Below are positions 1 through 8,850 of a DNA stretch of 64,000 bases, piece after piece. Position 1 is the first letter of the stretch. Every line of letters begins with the position of its first letter. Made by a program: the position numbers and the translations under genes. The notes under the pieces are model-generated. The model did not search any database, had not been told where the DNA came from, and saw only the letters and a list, made by a program, of their open reading frames with translations. Source of the DNA: JAAEPI01 sp965212145 (GTDB lineage Bacteria > Bacteroidota > Bacteroidia > Cytophagales > Cyclobacteriaceae); NCBI GenBank assembly GCA_965212145.1, contig CBDBUY010000004.1:992001-1056000 (forward strand). Reading direction: 5' to 3'.

Positions 1-2
1 TT

Positions 3-668
3 GACCCGGGACAGTATTTAGCGTTTTCTGAAGACTCGGAGGCATTAGCTTTTGATTACCCATCAGGAGAATCTGAAAACCTCCGTGAGGTGGAAGATCT
101 TCCGTCCTATAATGACGAAGAGGGAACAGTTGTACTTCTTAACCCATCAATGGACACGATTCAATTTTTCTCCTATCACGAGGACATGCACTTTGACTTA
201 TTAGAAGATGAAGAGGGCGTTTCTCTCGAGCGAATTTCCTTTTCGTCTGATGAGAATGACCCCAATTCGTGGCGGTCGGCTTCAAGCGTTGTGGGATTTG
301 CCACGCCGGGCAAGAAGAATTCTCAATTTTTAGAATCAGTTAATACCGTGGGCAAATTGACCATCGAACCCAAAGTGTTTGTCCCGGGGGATCACGGATC
401 AGGGAGGGATTTCACAACGGTCAATTATAATCTGAATTCAACGGGTTTCTTTGCCAACGTCAAAATCTACGATCAGCAAGGGCGTCCCGTCAGGGAACTT
501 GCCAATGGGGCGTCATTGGGAACCTCCGGGTTTTTTCGATGGGATGGCATTTCGGATAATGGCGGCTTAGTTCGAATGGGCTATCATATTGTCGTTTTTG
601 AACTGTTTGACAGCTCTGGGAAAACCGAAATTTTACGCGAGATAGTGGTAGTCGGGCGCAATTTCTGA
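3..668 (+). CDS. Lamin-tail / FlgD-like surface protein, 5' end cut by window
   Basis: The frame is open from the first bases of the window, so the true start lies upstream; about 221 residues are visible. The first ~100 residues ([10 protein letters not shown], then VVLLNP, and [10 protein letters not shown] near the end) resemble the lamin-tail domain found in many large Bacteroidota exported proteins. The last ~80 residues ([17 protein letters not shown], later [11 protein letters not shown] and [10 protein letters not shown]) match the FlgD-like immunoglobulin fold that commonly closes such proteins. An extracellular or surface role is inferred from these families; no enzyme motif is seen. 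The gene ends just before the dnaK promoter element, whose first bases overlap its stop codon. Confidence 0.7.
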   Translation, partial: DPGQYLAFSEDSEALAFDYPSGESENLREVEDLPSYNDEEGTVVLLNPSMDTIQFFSYHEDMHFDLLEDEEGVSLERISFSSDENDPNSWRSASSVVGFATPGKKNSQFLESVNTVGKLTIEPKVFVPGDHGSGRDFTTVNYNLNSTGFFANVKIYDQQGRPVRELANGASLGTSGFFRWDGISDNGGLVRMGYHIVVFELFDSSGKTEILREIVVVGRNF

Positions 669-705
669 CAATGTGTCACTTTCTGCCCTTTGGCACATCC
701 ATTGA
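665..705 (+). promoter_or_regulatory. Candidate dnaK promoter, sigma54-like with an upstream inverted repeat
   Basis: The inverted repeat TGACA-ATG-TGTCA lies at 666-678, followed by TTTGGCAC (689-696) and TTGA (702-705). TGGCAC-N5-TTGA fits the -24/-12 spacing of sigma54 promoters, with A for the usual final C of TTGC. The element ends 49 bases before the dnaK ATG. A similarly spaced CTGnCA...TGG-N8-TTGA arrangement precedes clpB, which supports a shared control signal. The sigma54 assignment is inference. Confidence 0.5.
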
Positions 706-754
706 TCATGTGCTGACAGTATTAGAATTATCAACGACACTTATAGATATAGTA

Positions 755-2683
755 ATGGGAAAAATTATAGGAATTGACTTAGGAACCACCAACTCTTGTG
801 TTGCGGTGATGGAGGGTAACGAGCCGGTTGTTATTCAAAATAGTGAAGGGCGAAGAACAACACCGTCAATCGTAGCATTTTTGGATGGAGGTAAAGGAGA
901 ACGAAAAGTAGGTGACCCTGCGAAAAGACAGGCGATTACAAACCCTCAGAATACTGTGAGCTCTGTTAAGAGGTTCATGGGTAAGAAATTTTCAGAGGTT
1001 TCTGCTGAGAAGAAGAGTGTTTCTTATGGAGTAGAGGCAGGAACGAATGATGTGGTGAAGGTGAAAATCGGAGATCGAGATTATACTCCGCAGGAGCTTT
1101 CAGCCATGATCCTTCAGAAGATGAAATCTACCGCCGAGGATTTCCTTGGGCAAGAGGTTACTGAGGCGGTAATCACAGTCCCGGCATATTTCAATGATGC
1201 TGAGCGCCAAGCTACTAAAGAGGCGGGTCAGATTGCCGGGCTTGAGGTAAAAAGAATTATCAACGAGCCAACAGCCGCTGCGCTTGCATATGGTCTTGAC
1301 AAGAAAGACAAGGACATGACCATTGCTGTTTATGACCTTGGTGGAGGAACATTCGATATTTCCGTTTTGGAATTGGGTGATGGTGTTTTTGAAGTAAAAT
1401 CTACTAACGGTGACGTACACCTTGGTGGTGACGATTTTGATACCGTAATCATTGACTGGTTGGCTGAAGAGTTCCAAAATGATGAAGGAATTGACTTGAG
1501 AAAAGATCCAATGGCGATGCAACGCTTGAAAGAAGCAGCGGAGAAAGCTAAGATCGAATTGTCAAGTTCAACCGAGACAGAGGTCAACCTTCCGTACATC
1601 ATGCCAGTAGATGGTGTGCCAAAGCACTTGGTGAGAAAATTAACCAGATCGAAATTTGAGCAATTGGCCGATAGCCTTGTGAAACGATCAATGGATCCGG
1701 TAAAAATTGCATTGAAGGACGCTGGCCTCAGCACCTCAGATATTGATGAAGTTATCTTGGTGGGAGGATCTACACGTATTCCGATTATTCAGGAAGAGGT
1801 AGAGAAATTCTTTGGCAAGAAACCTTCAAAGGGTGTGAACCCGGATGAGGTAGTAGCTATTGGAGCTGCGATTCAGGGTGGCGTGTTGACAGGTGAAGTG
1901 AAGGACGTTCTCCTTTTGGATGTAACTCCGCTTTCATTGGGAATCGAAACTTTGGGAGGTGTTTTCACCAAGCTGATTGAATCGAACACAACCATTCCAA
2001 CGAAAAAGTCGGAAACTTTCTCTACGGCGGCAGACAATCAGCCATCAGTGGAGATTCATGTGCACCAGGGCGAGCGACCAATGGCAAAAGACAATAAGTC
2101 CATCGGAAGATTCCACTTGGATGGTATTCCGCCGGCACCAAGAGGTGTACCGCAGATTGAAGTGACTTTCGATATTGACGCCAATGGTATATTGAATGTT
2201 TCGGCCAAAGACAAAGGCACTGGCAAAGAGCAGAAAATCAGAATCGAGGCTTCATCCGGATTGACAGATGAGGAAATCGAAAAGATGAAGAATGAGGCGA
2301 AAGCCAACGAGGAAGCTGATAAGCAAGCCAAAGAGAAAGTTGACAAAATCAACGAAGCTGATGGCATGATTTTCCAGACAGAAAAGCAGATGAGTGAGTT
2401 TGGTGACAAACTTTCGGATGCAAACAAAACTGCAATCACGGCGGCTTTGGATAAGCTGAAGGAAGCACATAAAACGCAAGAAGTTGCTGCTATCGACGCT
2501 GCACTTGGAGAACTAAACACAGCTTGGACTGCAGCCTCTCAGGAGATATATGCAGCTCAGCAGGCAGCACAAGGTGGAGCAGAAGGTGCTCCAGGTGCTG
2601 AAGCAGGTGCTGCTGGTGCAGAAGATTCTTCGGATGATGCAACAGATGTAGAATTCGAAGAAGTAGAAGAGGACAAGAAGTAA
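755..2683 (+). CDS. dnaK: Molecular chaperone DnaK (Hsp70)
   Basis: ATP-driven cytoplasmic chaperone that binds unfolded segments with DnaJ and GrpE. The 642-residue protein opens with the ATPase signature [16 protein letters not shown], has the phosphate-binding [10 protein letters not shown] and VGGSTRIP motifs, then the substrate-binding domain and helical lid, and ends in a Gly/Ala-rich then acidic tail ([15 protein letters not shown]) typical of bacterial DnaK. The frame is open back to 671, but [10 protein letters not shown] at 755 is the family start and the upstream stretch carries the promoter element. No dnaJ or grpE lies beside it; a terminator follows at 2704-2738, so it looks monocistronic. 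Confidence 0.98.
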   Translation: MGKIIGIDLGTTNSCVAVMEGNEPVVIQNSEGRRTTPSIVAFLDGGKGERKVGDPAKRQAITNPQNTVSSVKRFMGKKFSEVSAEKKSVSYGVEAGTNDVVKVKIGDRDYTPQELSAMILQKMKSTAEDFLGQEVTEAVITVPAYFNDAERQATKEAGQIAGLEVKRIINEPTAAALAYGLDKKDKDMTIAVYDLGGGTFDISVLELGDGVFEVKSTNGDVHLGGDDFDTVIIDWLAEEFQNDEGIDLRKDPMAMQRLKEAAEKAKIELSSSTETEVNLPYIMPVDGVPKHLVRKLTRSKFEQLADSLVKRSMDPVKIALKDAGLSTSDIDEVILVGGSTRIPIIQEEVEKFFGKKPSKGVNPDEVVAIGAAIQGGVLTGEVKDVLLLDVTPLSLGIETLGGVFTKLIESNTTIPTKKSETFSTAADNQPSVEIHVHQGERPMAKDNKSIGRFHLDGIPPAPRGVPQIEVTFDIDANGILNVSAKDKGTGKEQKIRIEASSGLTDEEIEKMKNEAKANEEADKQAKEKVDKINEADGMIFQTEKQMSEFGDKLSDANKTAITAALDKLKEAHKTQEVAAIDAALGELNTAWTAASQEIYAAQQAAQGGAEGAPGAEAGAAGAEDSSDDATDVEFEEVEEDKK

Positions 2684-2703
2684 GTATTACTTAGCATAAA
2701 TGG

Positions 2704-2738
2704 AAGGCCTTTCTGGGAACGGAGAGGCCTTTGTTTTT
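2704..2738 (+). terminator. Rho-independent terminator of dnaK
   Basis: Arms AAGGCCT (2704-2710) and AGGCCTT (2725-2731) pair perfectly and extend inwards by about three pairs. A T-run follows immediately (2733-2738). It sits 20 bases after the dnaK stop and just before the next start codon. Confidence 0.8.
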
Positions 2739-2754
2739 TCAAAAAAACAGCCCA

Positions 2755-3204
2755 ATGACAGTCAAGGAAAAAATTCATGAGAAATGTGTTGACTTAGTTC
2801 AGGAGCGAATCGAGTCACTGGAGAACGAGTTGCAGGAGCTAGCAAAGTCTCAAAGCTCAGATACCAAAAGCAGTGCGGGTGATAAGTACGAGACGGGCCG
2901 GGAGATGATCAACCTCGAACGAAATAAGTTGAGTGAAAGATTATTAGAGGCATCCAAAATGATGGCCTTCTTAAGTCAGTTGAACCCGAAGGTTGAAAGT
3001 AAAACTGCTAAAGCCGGAGCGCTTGTTTCCACGGCCAAAGGCCTGTTTTATATTTCAACAAGCCTCGGCGTAGTTGATTTAAACAATCAGAAATATTTCG
3101 TCATTTCGCCTGTTTCTCCCATAGGTCAGGCTATGCTGGACAAAAAAGTGGGCGATAGTTTTGTAGTCAATAATGTTAGGCAGACCATCAAGAGCATTGA
3201 TTAA
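2755..3204 (+). CDS. GreA/GreB-family transcription elongation factor-like protein
   Basis: 149 residues. Residues 5-75 form the charged antiparallel coiled coil of Gre factors, with AGDKYETGRE at the tip; D43 and E46 sit where GreA carries its catalytic acidic pair. The C-terminal half ends in SPIGQAMLDKKVGD, matching the FKBP-like domain of GreA. Such proteins bind the RNA polymerase secondary channel and stimulate transcript cleavage, or act as related channel binders. Bacteroidota members are often mislabelled 3-oxoacyl-ACP synthase. The frame is open to 2731, but that would begin inside the dnaK terminator, so the ATG at 2755 is chosen. Shorter than GreA, so exact activity is uncertain. 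Confidence 0.75.
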   Translation: MTVKEKIHEKCVDLVQERIESLENELQELAKSQSSDTKSSAGDKYETGREMINLERNKLSERLLEASKMMAFLSQLNPKVESKTAKAGALVSTAKGLFYISTSLGVVDLNNQKYFVISPVSPIGQAMLDKKVGDSFVVNNVRQTIKSID

Positions 3205-3270
3205 TGTCTCAGCTCAAACATTTCATTGGTCTAGGCTAACTTGTTTCCTCGTTTGCCGTTCTTTCAACCC

Positions 3271-4017
3271 ATGAAGTACCTAGTCCTCTCCATTTTTATT
3301 CTGGCAGCCTGTTCTGAAAAATCAAAGACCTACGACGCTCAGGTGTTAATTGATGAGGCTATCTCAGCACATGGCGCAGACTTTAAGGGCAAAGCTGTTT
3401 CTTTCACTTTCAGAGATCGAGAATACTCCGTTTCCAGACAAAAAGGCAAGTACATATATACACGATCGTGGCAGGACGATTCCCTTGGTAGTGTGCGAGA
3501 TGTCCTGGTGAATAGCAAAGAATTCACACGTTTGATCGATGGAGATACGGTGGAATTAGAAGATGAATGGGCTGAAAAATACACAAGCTCAGTGAATTCG
3601 GTACTGTATTTTTTTCAGGTTCCTTATGTCCTGAATGATCCAGCTGCTATCAAAAAGTATGTTGGAGAATTCGAGATGAAAGGACAGAAACACCTTGGAG
3701 TTCAAGTGACTTTCAGTGAGGATGGTGGTGGCGAGGATCACGAGGATGTCTTTATTTATTGGATTCATCCGGAAAAGAAAACGATAGATTTCTTCGCCTA
3801 TTCTTACCTCACAGAGGGTGGGGGAGTACGTTTTCGTGAAGCAATCAACAGACGAGAGTTTAAAGGGCTCATGGTTCAGGATTATATTAATTACAAAGCT
3901 GAAAAAAGCACGCGATTACAAGACCTACCTGGACTTTTTAATGAGAAAAAATTAGAGGAGCTTTCAATGATTATCAATGAGGATGTGAAGATTACATCTT
4001 CCCAAGAGTCTCTCTGA
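3271..4017 (+). CDS. DUF6503-like lipoprotein
   Basis: 248 residues from the ATG that opens the signal peptide MKYLVLSIFILAAC, a lipobox with cysteine 14; a TTG at 3241 is possible but would put ten extra residues before the signal. The body is a beta-rich domain with many Tyr/Phe and charged residues, similar to Bacteroidota lipoproteins annotated DUF6503; no catalytic motif is visible. Likely anchored to the outer membrane facing the periplasm. Function unknown. Its 3' end overlaps the convergent glycosyltransferase by 26 bases. Confidence 0.6.
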   Translation: MKYLVLSIFILAACSEKSKTYDAQVLIDEAISAHGADFKGKAVSFTFRDREYSVSRQKGKYIYTRSWQDDSLGSVRDVLVNSKEFTRLIDGDTVELEDEWAEKYTSSVNSVLYFFQVPYVLNDPAAIKKYVGEFEMKGQKHLGVQVTFSEDGGGEDHEDVFIYWIHPEKKTIDFFAYSYLTEGGGVRFREAINRREFKGLMVQDYINYKAEKSTRLQDLPGLFNEKKLEELSMIINEDVKITSSQESL

Positions 4018-5116
4018 TTTCTGTCATACTTTCCTGGGCTAATAATCCCTCATATAGTCTTTTGACTTTCTGGACAGATCGCTCATTGCTCAGAACCGTG
4101 GCAATTCTCTCCCGTGACTTCTCCCCAAACTGCTTTATCAGCTCTCGATTTTCGTAAACCTGCATGATTGATTTGGTCAGCTTGTCTACATTTTTCGATG
4201 GAAAAACAAGGCCATTTTCGCCATGATTAACCAACTCCACATTGCCGGAAATATCACTGATGATGGCTCCCACACCAAGGGACATGGCCTCCAGAACAGC
4301 TTTGGTGATAGACTCTCCTTTAATTGAAGCCAGGACAAAAAGATCTGAGGACTTCACGACATCCAACACATCTTCTCGGAATCCAAGGAAATGGACTTTG
4401 TCACGGGCTTTTTCATTGAGATGCTGAAGATTGTTTGGGTTGTCAAGCTCTCTCCCAGCCAGCATCATGTGAACATTGGCATCTTCAGGAAGCCGACTCA
4501 TGGCCTGCATGAGATACTTTACTCCCTTCATTGGTCGGTTATTGGCAGCTGTTACAAGTAGCAGAGCATCTGCAGGAATTTCCAGCTCTTTCCTAATCGC
4601 GATGGGATTGTTTTGATACCACTCCGGGTTGTGACCTTTGTTGATGGTAATTGCTTTGTCTTTAACTAAGATGGATTGACTACCAACATAATTCCTAACG
4701 CCGATAGAGTTACACCAGATAGCATCTACCCTTGGATTTAGAAACTTGAAGTAAGAAGCAGGATTATACCATTCTATATGTCCGCCGAATCCTCGATAAA
4801 GCACAACCTTAACATCAAGCCCTTTTGCGGCTTTGATTCCATTGATGATGGCTCGGCTATTCATCAACTGCAACACATCAATCTTATGTTCCTTTGCATA
4901 GTTCCGAATGGTGTCAACGGCTTCCTTGTCAAATTTTTCTGTCGGATGCCATGGGAGAAAGGTGACTCCATTGGACTCGAGCCTATCCTTGTAATTGCTC
5001 TCCGGAATAGACATTACGTGCACTTCAACACCCAACTTAGCCAATCCAATAAATACCTCTGCTTCCGGCCTGGAAGTATGATAATTTCGATAAACACTAA
5101 TGGCAAGGACTTTCAT
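3992..5116 (-). CDS. GT4-family glycosyltransferase
   Basis: 374 residues with the GT-B fold. The N-terminal half (MKVLAISVYRNYHTSRPEAE, then the VLYRGFGGHIEWYNP region) is the acceptor side. The C-terminal half has AANNRPMKGVKYLMQAM, HFLGFREDVLDVVKSSDLFV and the E-x7-E motif in GESITKAVLEAMSLGVG that contacts the nucleotide sugar in GT4 enzymes. Acceptor and sugar cannot be read from sequence; cell-surface glycan or glycolipid synthesis is likely. It is the last gene of a minus-strand run and its ATG overlaps the preceding stop as ATGA, so translational coupling to the serine hydrolase is likely. Confidence 0.85.
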   Translation of the reverse strand: MKVLAISVYRNYHTSRPEAEVFIGLAKLGVEVHVMSIPESNYKDRLESNGVTFLPWHPTEKFDKEAVDTIRNYAKEHKIDVLQLMNSRAIINGIKAAKGLDVKVVLYRGFGGHIEWYNPASYFKFLNPRVDAIWCNSIGVRNYVGSQSILVKDKAITINKGHNPEWYQNNPIAIRKELEIPADALLLVTAANNRPMKGVKYLMQAMSRLPEDANVHMMLAGRELDNPNNLQHLNEKARDKVHFLGFREDVLDVVKSSDLFVLASIKGESITKAVLEAMSLGVGAIISDISGNVELVNHGENGLVFPSKNVDKLTKSIMQVYENRELIKQFGEKSRERIATVLSNERSVQKVKRLYEGLLAQESMTEIRETLGKM

Positions 5117-6273
5117 TGATTGTATCGTTCTAATTCGTTCTGATAAATAAGTTGACCAAGTTCTGTCAAAAAAGGAATCCCCACTTCATCGTATTCATAA
5201 TTGCCGTCATTGTAAATTTCATTTTCATTCACGTGGATAGTGGCAGCAAGGAAAAATTCAATACCATTTTTGGAGTCGGTGATGTAGGCTACATCTGTTA
5301 AATACCCGTATGCCACACCGACTTTATTCAGGATTTTGATATGCTCAGGTTGCTTTCTGGTGCCATCTCCAAACATGAAAAATTTGACGTAATTATTGCC
5401 GTATTCAGGAATTGGATCAGGCAAATCAGATGGGAGTAGCTCCATTAGCCGGATTAAATGATTTCTATATTCCTCATCAAGATCGTAGGAAGGAGGAAAA
5501 AAATCCGGGAAAATCATACGCTCGAGACTGCCCAGAAGAGTATTAAGAGGGACATAATTCTTTACCGAAAAATCAAATTTGTCCGAAAGCAAATTGCCTT
5601 CCCCATCAATATATCCTTGTCCTTTTTCTTGATTCGCTGGTTTTAATGAGCTGGTCCAGCTTACGGTTTCAGTATTCGTTTTTACAATGTCTCCATCTGA
5701 GACCAACAGGGTTGAATTCCGAGTTGTATTGGATTTATTCGTGAATGAAAATGCCGATTCGCTAAGCTGGTGTTGAATCCGAGTTGGAATACCCATTGTG
5801 TCCTGAAGCTTGTTGATATAGTCCTTGCCCAACCAACCGTAAAGTATATTGAAGGCCTGATTATCACTGTAGACAAAAATCTTTTTGATCAGATTTTCCA
5901 CGGTGATGGGCCCCTGGAAAAGCGAGTCATAATGCAGAACTCGCGGATGATACTCGGTGGAATCAACAATGATTTCTGTAGTTAACGGCAAATTCAACTC
6001 TTGCAATTTCACTACAGCGGCAAAAGCTGCGATCATTTTTACTGTGCTGGCTGGATAGAAATACTGACTGGAATCTCCGAGGGAGTAATGCGTAATATCA
6101 TCGCCATTTATTTGACCGTAAATAATCTGAATTTCGTGTTTTGGATCATTGAGGACTTTCTGGAATTCAGGTGAGCCAGCCTCCAAAATAACATGGAGTT
6201 TATTTCCAGAATCATCGCAACTCAATAGTCCACTAAACGCGGCGACTAGTATGAAGGGAATGATGTTCTTCAT
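5113..6273 (-). CDS. Class A beta-lactamase-fold serine hydrolase lipoprotein
   Basis: 386 residues. An N-terminal signal ending GLLSC suggests a lipoprotein. Residues 75-79 (ASTVK) supply the S-x-x-K nucleophile/base pair, SDN occurs at 136-138, and KVG at 317-319 replaces the usual K-T/S-G, so the three landmarks of the penicillin-binding/beta-lactamase fold are present in order. The protein is longer than ordinary class A beta-lactamases (~290 residues), with an insertion between SDN and KVG. Resistance is not implied; many such proteins are esterases or peptidases. Its start overlaps the preceding FAD enzyme by 41 bases, and the signal peptide requires this start. Confidence 0.75.
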   Translation of the reverse strand: MKNIIPFILVAAFSGLLSCDDSGNKLHVILEAGSPEFQKVLNDPKHEIQIIYGQINGDDITHYSLGDSSQYFYPASTVKMIAAFAAVVKLQELNLPLTTEIIVDSTEYHPRVLHYDSLFQGPITVENLIKKIFVYSDNQAFNILYGWLGKDYINKLQDTMGIPTRIQHQLSESAFSFTNKSNTTRNSTLLVSDGDIVKTNTETVSWTSSLKPANQEKGQGYIDGEGNLLSDKFDFSVKNYVPLNTLLGSLERMIFPDFFPPSYDLDEEYRNHLIRLMELLPSDLPDPIPEYGNNYVKFFMFGDGTRKQPEHIKILNKVGVAYGYLTDVAYITDSKNGIEFFLAATIHVNENEIYNDGNYEYDEVGIPFLTELGQLIYQNELERYNQ

Positions 6274-7432
6274 TGAGGAGGCAATCTACTAAATAACCTG
6301 TGGCAGGTGCCAGTGTCAGGCCTAACATGCCGTGACCGGTAGCGTGAATAAGGTTAGAATATTTTTTACTTTTCTGTATGATAGGCAGGCTATCTGAGGT
6401 CATTGGTCGCCAGCCCGCCCATGGTGTAAATTCAAATTGGTCGAAATCAATTTCGAGTAAATCTGATGCTGCCCTCTTGAGGGCGTTTAGCCTCTGTTCG
6501 TTCAAGGACAAATCATACCCGGAAAACTCCATCGTACTTCCCAGCCGAAACCCGTGTTTCCATGGCGTGAGCACGACCTTACGATCAAACAAGTAAATGG
6601 GCCGTTTTGGTGAGTTTGGGATAGGCGTATTGGATGTCAAATTATATCCTTTGCCTGGAACCAAGTTAAGGTTTAGTCCAAGCTCCTTTGCAACTACTGC
6701 GGATTTTGCTCCTCCTGCTAATACGTAATAGTCAGATTCAATATCAGCATAAATTTTAGTACCTGCGCCTTTTAGTTCAATCTCAGCTTCCAAGAACCGA
6801 ACCCCATTCGATTCATTAAGCTCACGAAGCTTATGCATCAATTTTGTCGGATCTAATGAACCATCGCATTCGAAAATTGCACCGCCTTTTGAAGTCTTTA
6901 CAACCGATTCCATTTCCTTCACTTCTTCAGACGAGAGCAACCTAGAAGGAAGGCCATACCTTATTAGCATCTGATGTTCATGACGAATTCCTTGAATCCC
7001 TTTCTGAGTATTGCTGGTATAGAGAAGTCCTGATTTTTCGAATTCTACTCCCGAAGTGTCATTTAAAAACGTCTCATACAAGTCCCATGAAAGTTGAAGT
7101 AACTCATGCCGATAGGCACTTGCTATTTCAATGTGGTTGCGGTTGGCTTTCATCGCAAACCTGACGAACCATGAAATAAAATGCCAGTTTAGCTGAGGCT
7201 TTATGGAGAGAGGGGCGTCTTTTTTCCCTAAGTATTTAATTCCTTGAAAGATCAGGCCCCAGGAATTCATTGGCAAGATATGGCTAGGTGTTATAAGCCC
7301 ACAATTCCCGTAGGAAGCTGGTAGCATGGTGGGATTATCATCAACGATCGTAACCTGACGGCCAGACTTGGACAAATAGTAGGCGCAGAAATGGCCTATG
7401 ATTCCACCTCCTATGATGACCACTTTTTTCAT
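6233..7432 (-). CDS. DadA-like FAD-dependent amino-acid oxidoreductase
   Basis: About 399 residues from the ATG whose ATGA overlaps the stop of the upstream gene; the frame extends seven codons further but that start is less likely. The N-terminus KKVVIIGGGIIG followed by an acidic strand end (VTIVDD) is the FAD Rossmann motif. Later YGNCGLITPSH, PGKGYNLT and the C-terminal WAGWRPMTSDSLPII...ATGHGMLGLTLAP segment match D-amino-acid dehydrogenase (DadA) and the hydroxyproline dehydrogenase relatives of the DAO superfamily. It probably oxidises an amine or D-amino acid and passes electrons to the respiratory chain. The substrate is unknown; it sits between an ATP-grasp enzyme and a serine hydrolase. 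Confidence 0.8.
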   Translation of the reverse strand: MKKVVIIGGGIIGHFCAYYLSKSGRQVTIVDDNPTMLPASYGNCGLITPSHILPMNSWGLIFQGIKYLGKKDAPLSIKPQLNWHFISWFVRFAMKANRNHIEIASAYRHELLQLSWDLYETFLNDTSGVEFEKSGLLYTSNTQKGIQGIRHEHQMLIRYGLPSRLLSSEEVKEMESVVKTSKGGAIFECDGSLDPTKLMHKLRELNESNGVRFLEAEIELKGAGTKIYADIESDYYVLAGGAKSAVVAKELGLNLNLVPGKGYNLTSNTPIPNSPKRPIYLFDRKVVLTPWKHGFRLGSTMEFSGYDLSLNEQRLNALKRAASDLLEIDFDQFEFTPWAGWRPMTSDSLPIIQKSKKYSNLIHATGHGMLGLTLAPATGYLVDCLLNEEHHSLHTSRRV

Positions 7433-8739
7433 GATTCTCTTAGATATCCCCAAGCATGAAGTTTATCACTGTCTTCATACCAACGATTCCCAATATCGGT
7501 CCGATAATACATGTTTGGGATCAGAATGTTTTTGATTCTCGAGTAAAGTTGTTGCTGGGCCTGGCGCATGGTCAAGGCCATTCCGGTGACAATCAATGCA
7601 ACGCCCGTCTGACCAGTTATCAGCCATTCTTCATTGACCTTTTTCACATCCTCGATGTGGATGCCTTCCGTCATTGGCTTCTTAAAAACAATTGCTGCAT
7701 CACGCGAGAACGCTTCAAAGGTCTTGGCATCTTTATAGGGGAATGGAGGCACGACAACCCGAGCGCCTACCTGGAATCCGCTCTTGACTTTCAAGTTGAT
7801 TTTTTCACCTTTCGCTAGTTGAAAGAGGAAGTCTCCGATGGGCATTAGCATACTTTCGGCCTGAATGGAAATGGTGGGATAGCCGAAACGCGAGGTGAAT
7901 TCCAATGGATAAATCCCATTGCCATTTACAATGCAGTTCACGTCGATATAGCCGACATAGTTTTCCCTCGCCAGGGTTGATTCCATTTTCCTTAACGTGG
8001 AATTGAAAACCTTATTCGGACCGCTCCAAAACATACTCGTGCCCATTTCTCCAGTCGCTACACCGAGCTCGCCAGGGAAGAGTTTCTTATGTTCAAAGTT
8101 GATATTGATGGGATAGATGAACTCCTTTCCATTGAAAAATGCACCGACACCAATCTCCACACCACTGTCCACCTTTTTTTGCAGCTGATAGATTTTAACC
8201 TCATCACTCCAGGAGTTTTTATAAGCTTGAAGAATTCGAAGAACGTCACTGCCGTCTTCCTCCATGCCCACAAAAAGCAAGCGCTTGATATTTTGTGCCT
8301 CGCCTGAGGGCTTCAGGACATATTTGCCGGGATGCTTCTTGATATGCTCTATTCCGGCATCAAATGAATCAAACTCATGGTAATTCAGGATGTTTACCTT
8401 ATGCTTTTTCAGCTCTGCCTGACCGAATGATCGATCATCTTCAAGCTTGTCTGTATAAGCCGATCCGCCCACAACAAATTTTCCTTTTGCCCTTAGGACT
8501 TCAGCTTTTTCCCCTTGTCCCAACACATCGTCAAAAACAATGAGGTCTGCCCATTCGACCTCAGATTCCCAGTCATCGACTTTAGGGACGAATCCATTGC
8601 CGATCTCACGCTCAGATTCATCCTCGATAAAGTACTTCACAGAATGCCCCTCCTGCACACATCGCCAGGCAATGTCAGTGATGAGCGCTGAAATGGAAAC
8701 AAAAAGGATGTTGACAGGGTTGGATGATTGTTTGGGCAT
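7429..8739 (-). CDS. PurD-like ATP-grasp ligase
   Basis: 436 residues. The middle (KYVLKPSGEAQNIKRLLFVG, GVEIGVGAFFNGKEF, GYIDVNCIVNGNGIYPLEF) is an ATP-grasp core most like phosphoribosylamine-glycine ligase (PurD). The N-terminus (NILFVSISALITDIAWRCVQ) lacks the family GxGGREHALA signature, so this is a divergent paralogue rather than the purine enzyme. ATP-grasp ligases join a carboxylate to an amine or thiol through an acyl phosphate. It is the first gene of a four-gene minus-strand run and its stop overlaps the next ATG. A TAACTTTA near-match to the -7 box lies shortly upstream. Substrate unknown. Confidence 0.75.
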   Translation of the reverse strand: MPKQSSNPVNILFVSISALITDIAWRCVQEGHSVKYFIEDESEREIGNGFVPKVDDWESEVEWADLIVFDDVLGQGEKAEVLRAKGKFVVGGSAYTDKLEDDRSFGQAELKKHKVNILNYHEFDSFDAGIEHIKKHPGKYVLKPSGEAQNIKRLLFVGMEEDGSDVLRILQAYKNSWSDEVKIYQLQKKVDSGVEIGVGAFFNGKEFIYPININFEHKKLFPGELGVATGEMGTSMFWSGPNKVFNSTLRKMESTLARENYVGYIDVNCIVNGNGIYPLEFTSRFGYPTISIQAESMLMPIGDFLFQLAKGEKINLKVKSGFQVGARVVVPPFPYKDAKTFEAFSRDAAIVFKKPMTEGIHIEDVKKVNEEWLITGQTGVALIVTGMALTMRQAQQQLYSRIKNILIPNMYYRTDIGNRWYEDSDKLHAWGYLRES

Positions 8740-8850
8740 GGGATAAAGTTAGGAGGGAAAAATTGAATTAGGAGTGATGGAAGACTCCCAGTAAATTTTG
8801 TGAGCTCTATTTCTGTCCAAAGGAGAGGGACTCTCATTGGGTCATTGATT

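Noticed and set aside
1100..2520. Long minus-strand reading frames inside dnaK
   Set aside because: They are antisense frames of a highly conserved gene with no start-site logic, motif or separate promoter.
5113..6273. Beta-lactamase resistance gene
   Set aside because: The SxxK, SDN and K-x-G marks show the fold only; the protein is longer, a lipoprotein, and the KTG is KVG.
7429..8739. True purine enzyme PurD
   Set aside because: It lacks the N-terminal GxGGREHALA motif and sits among non-purine genes.
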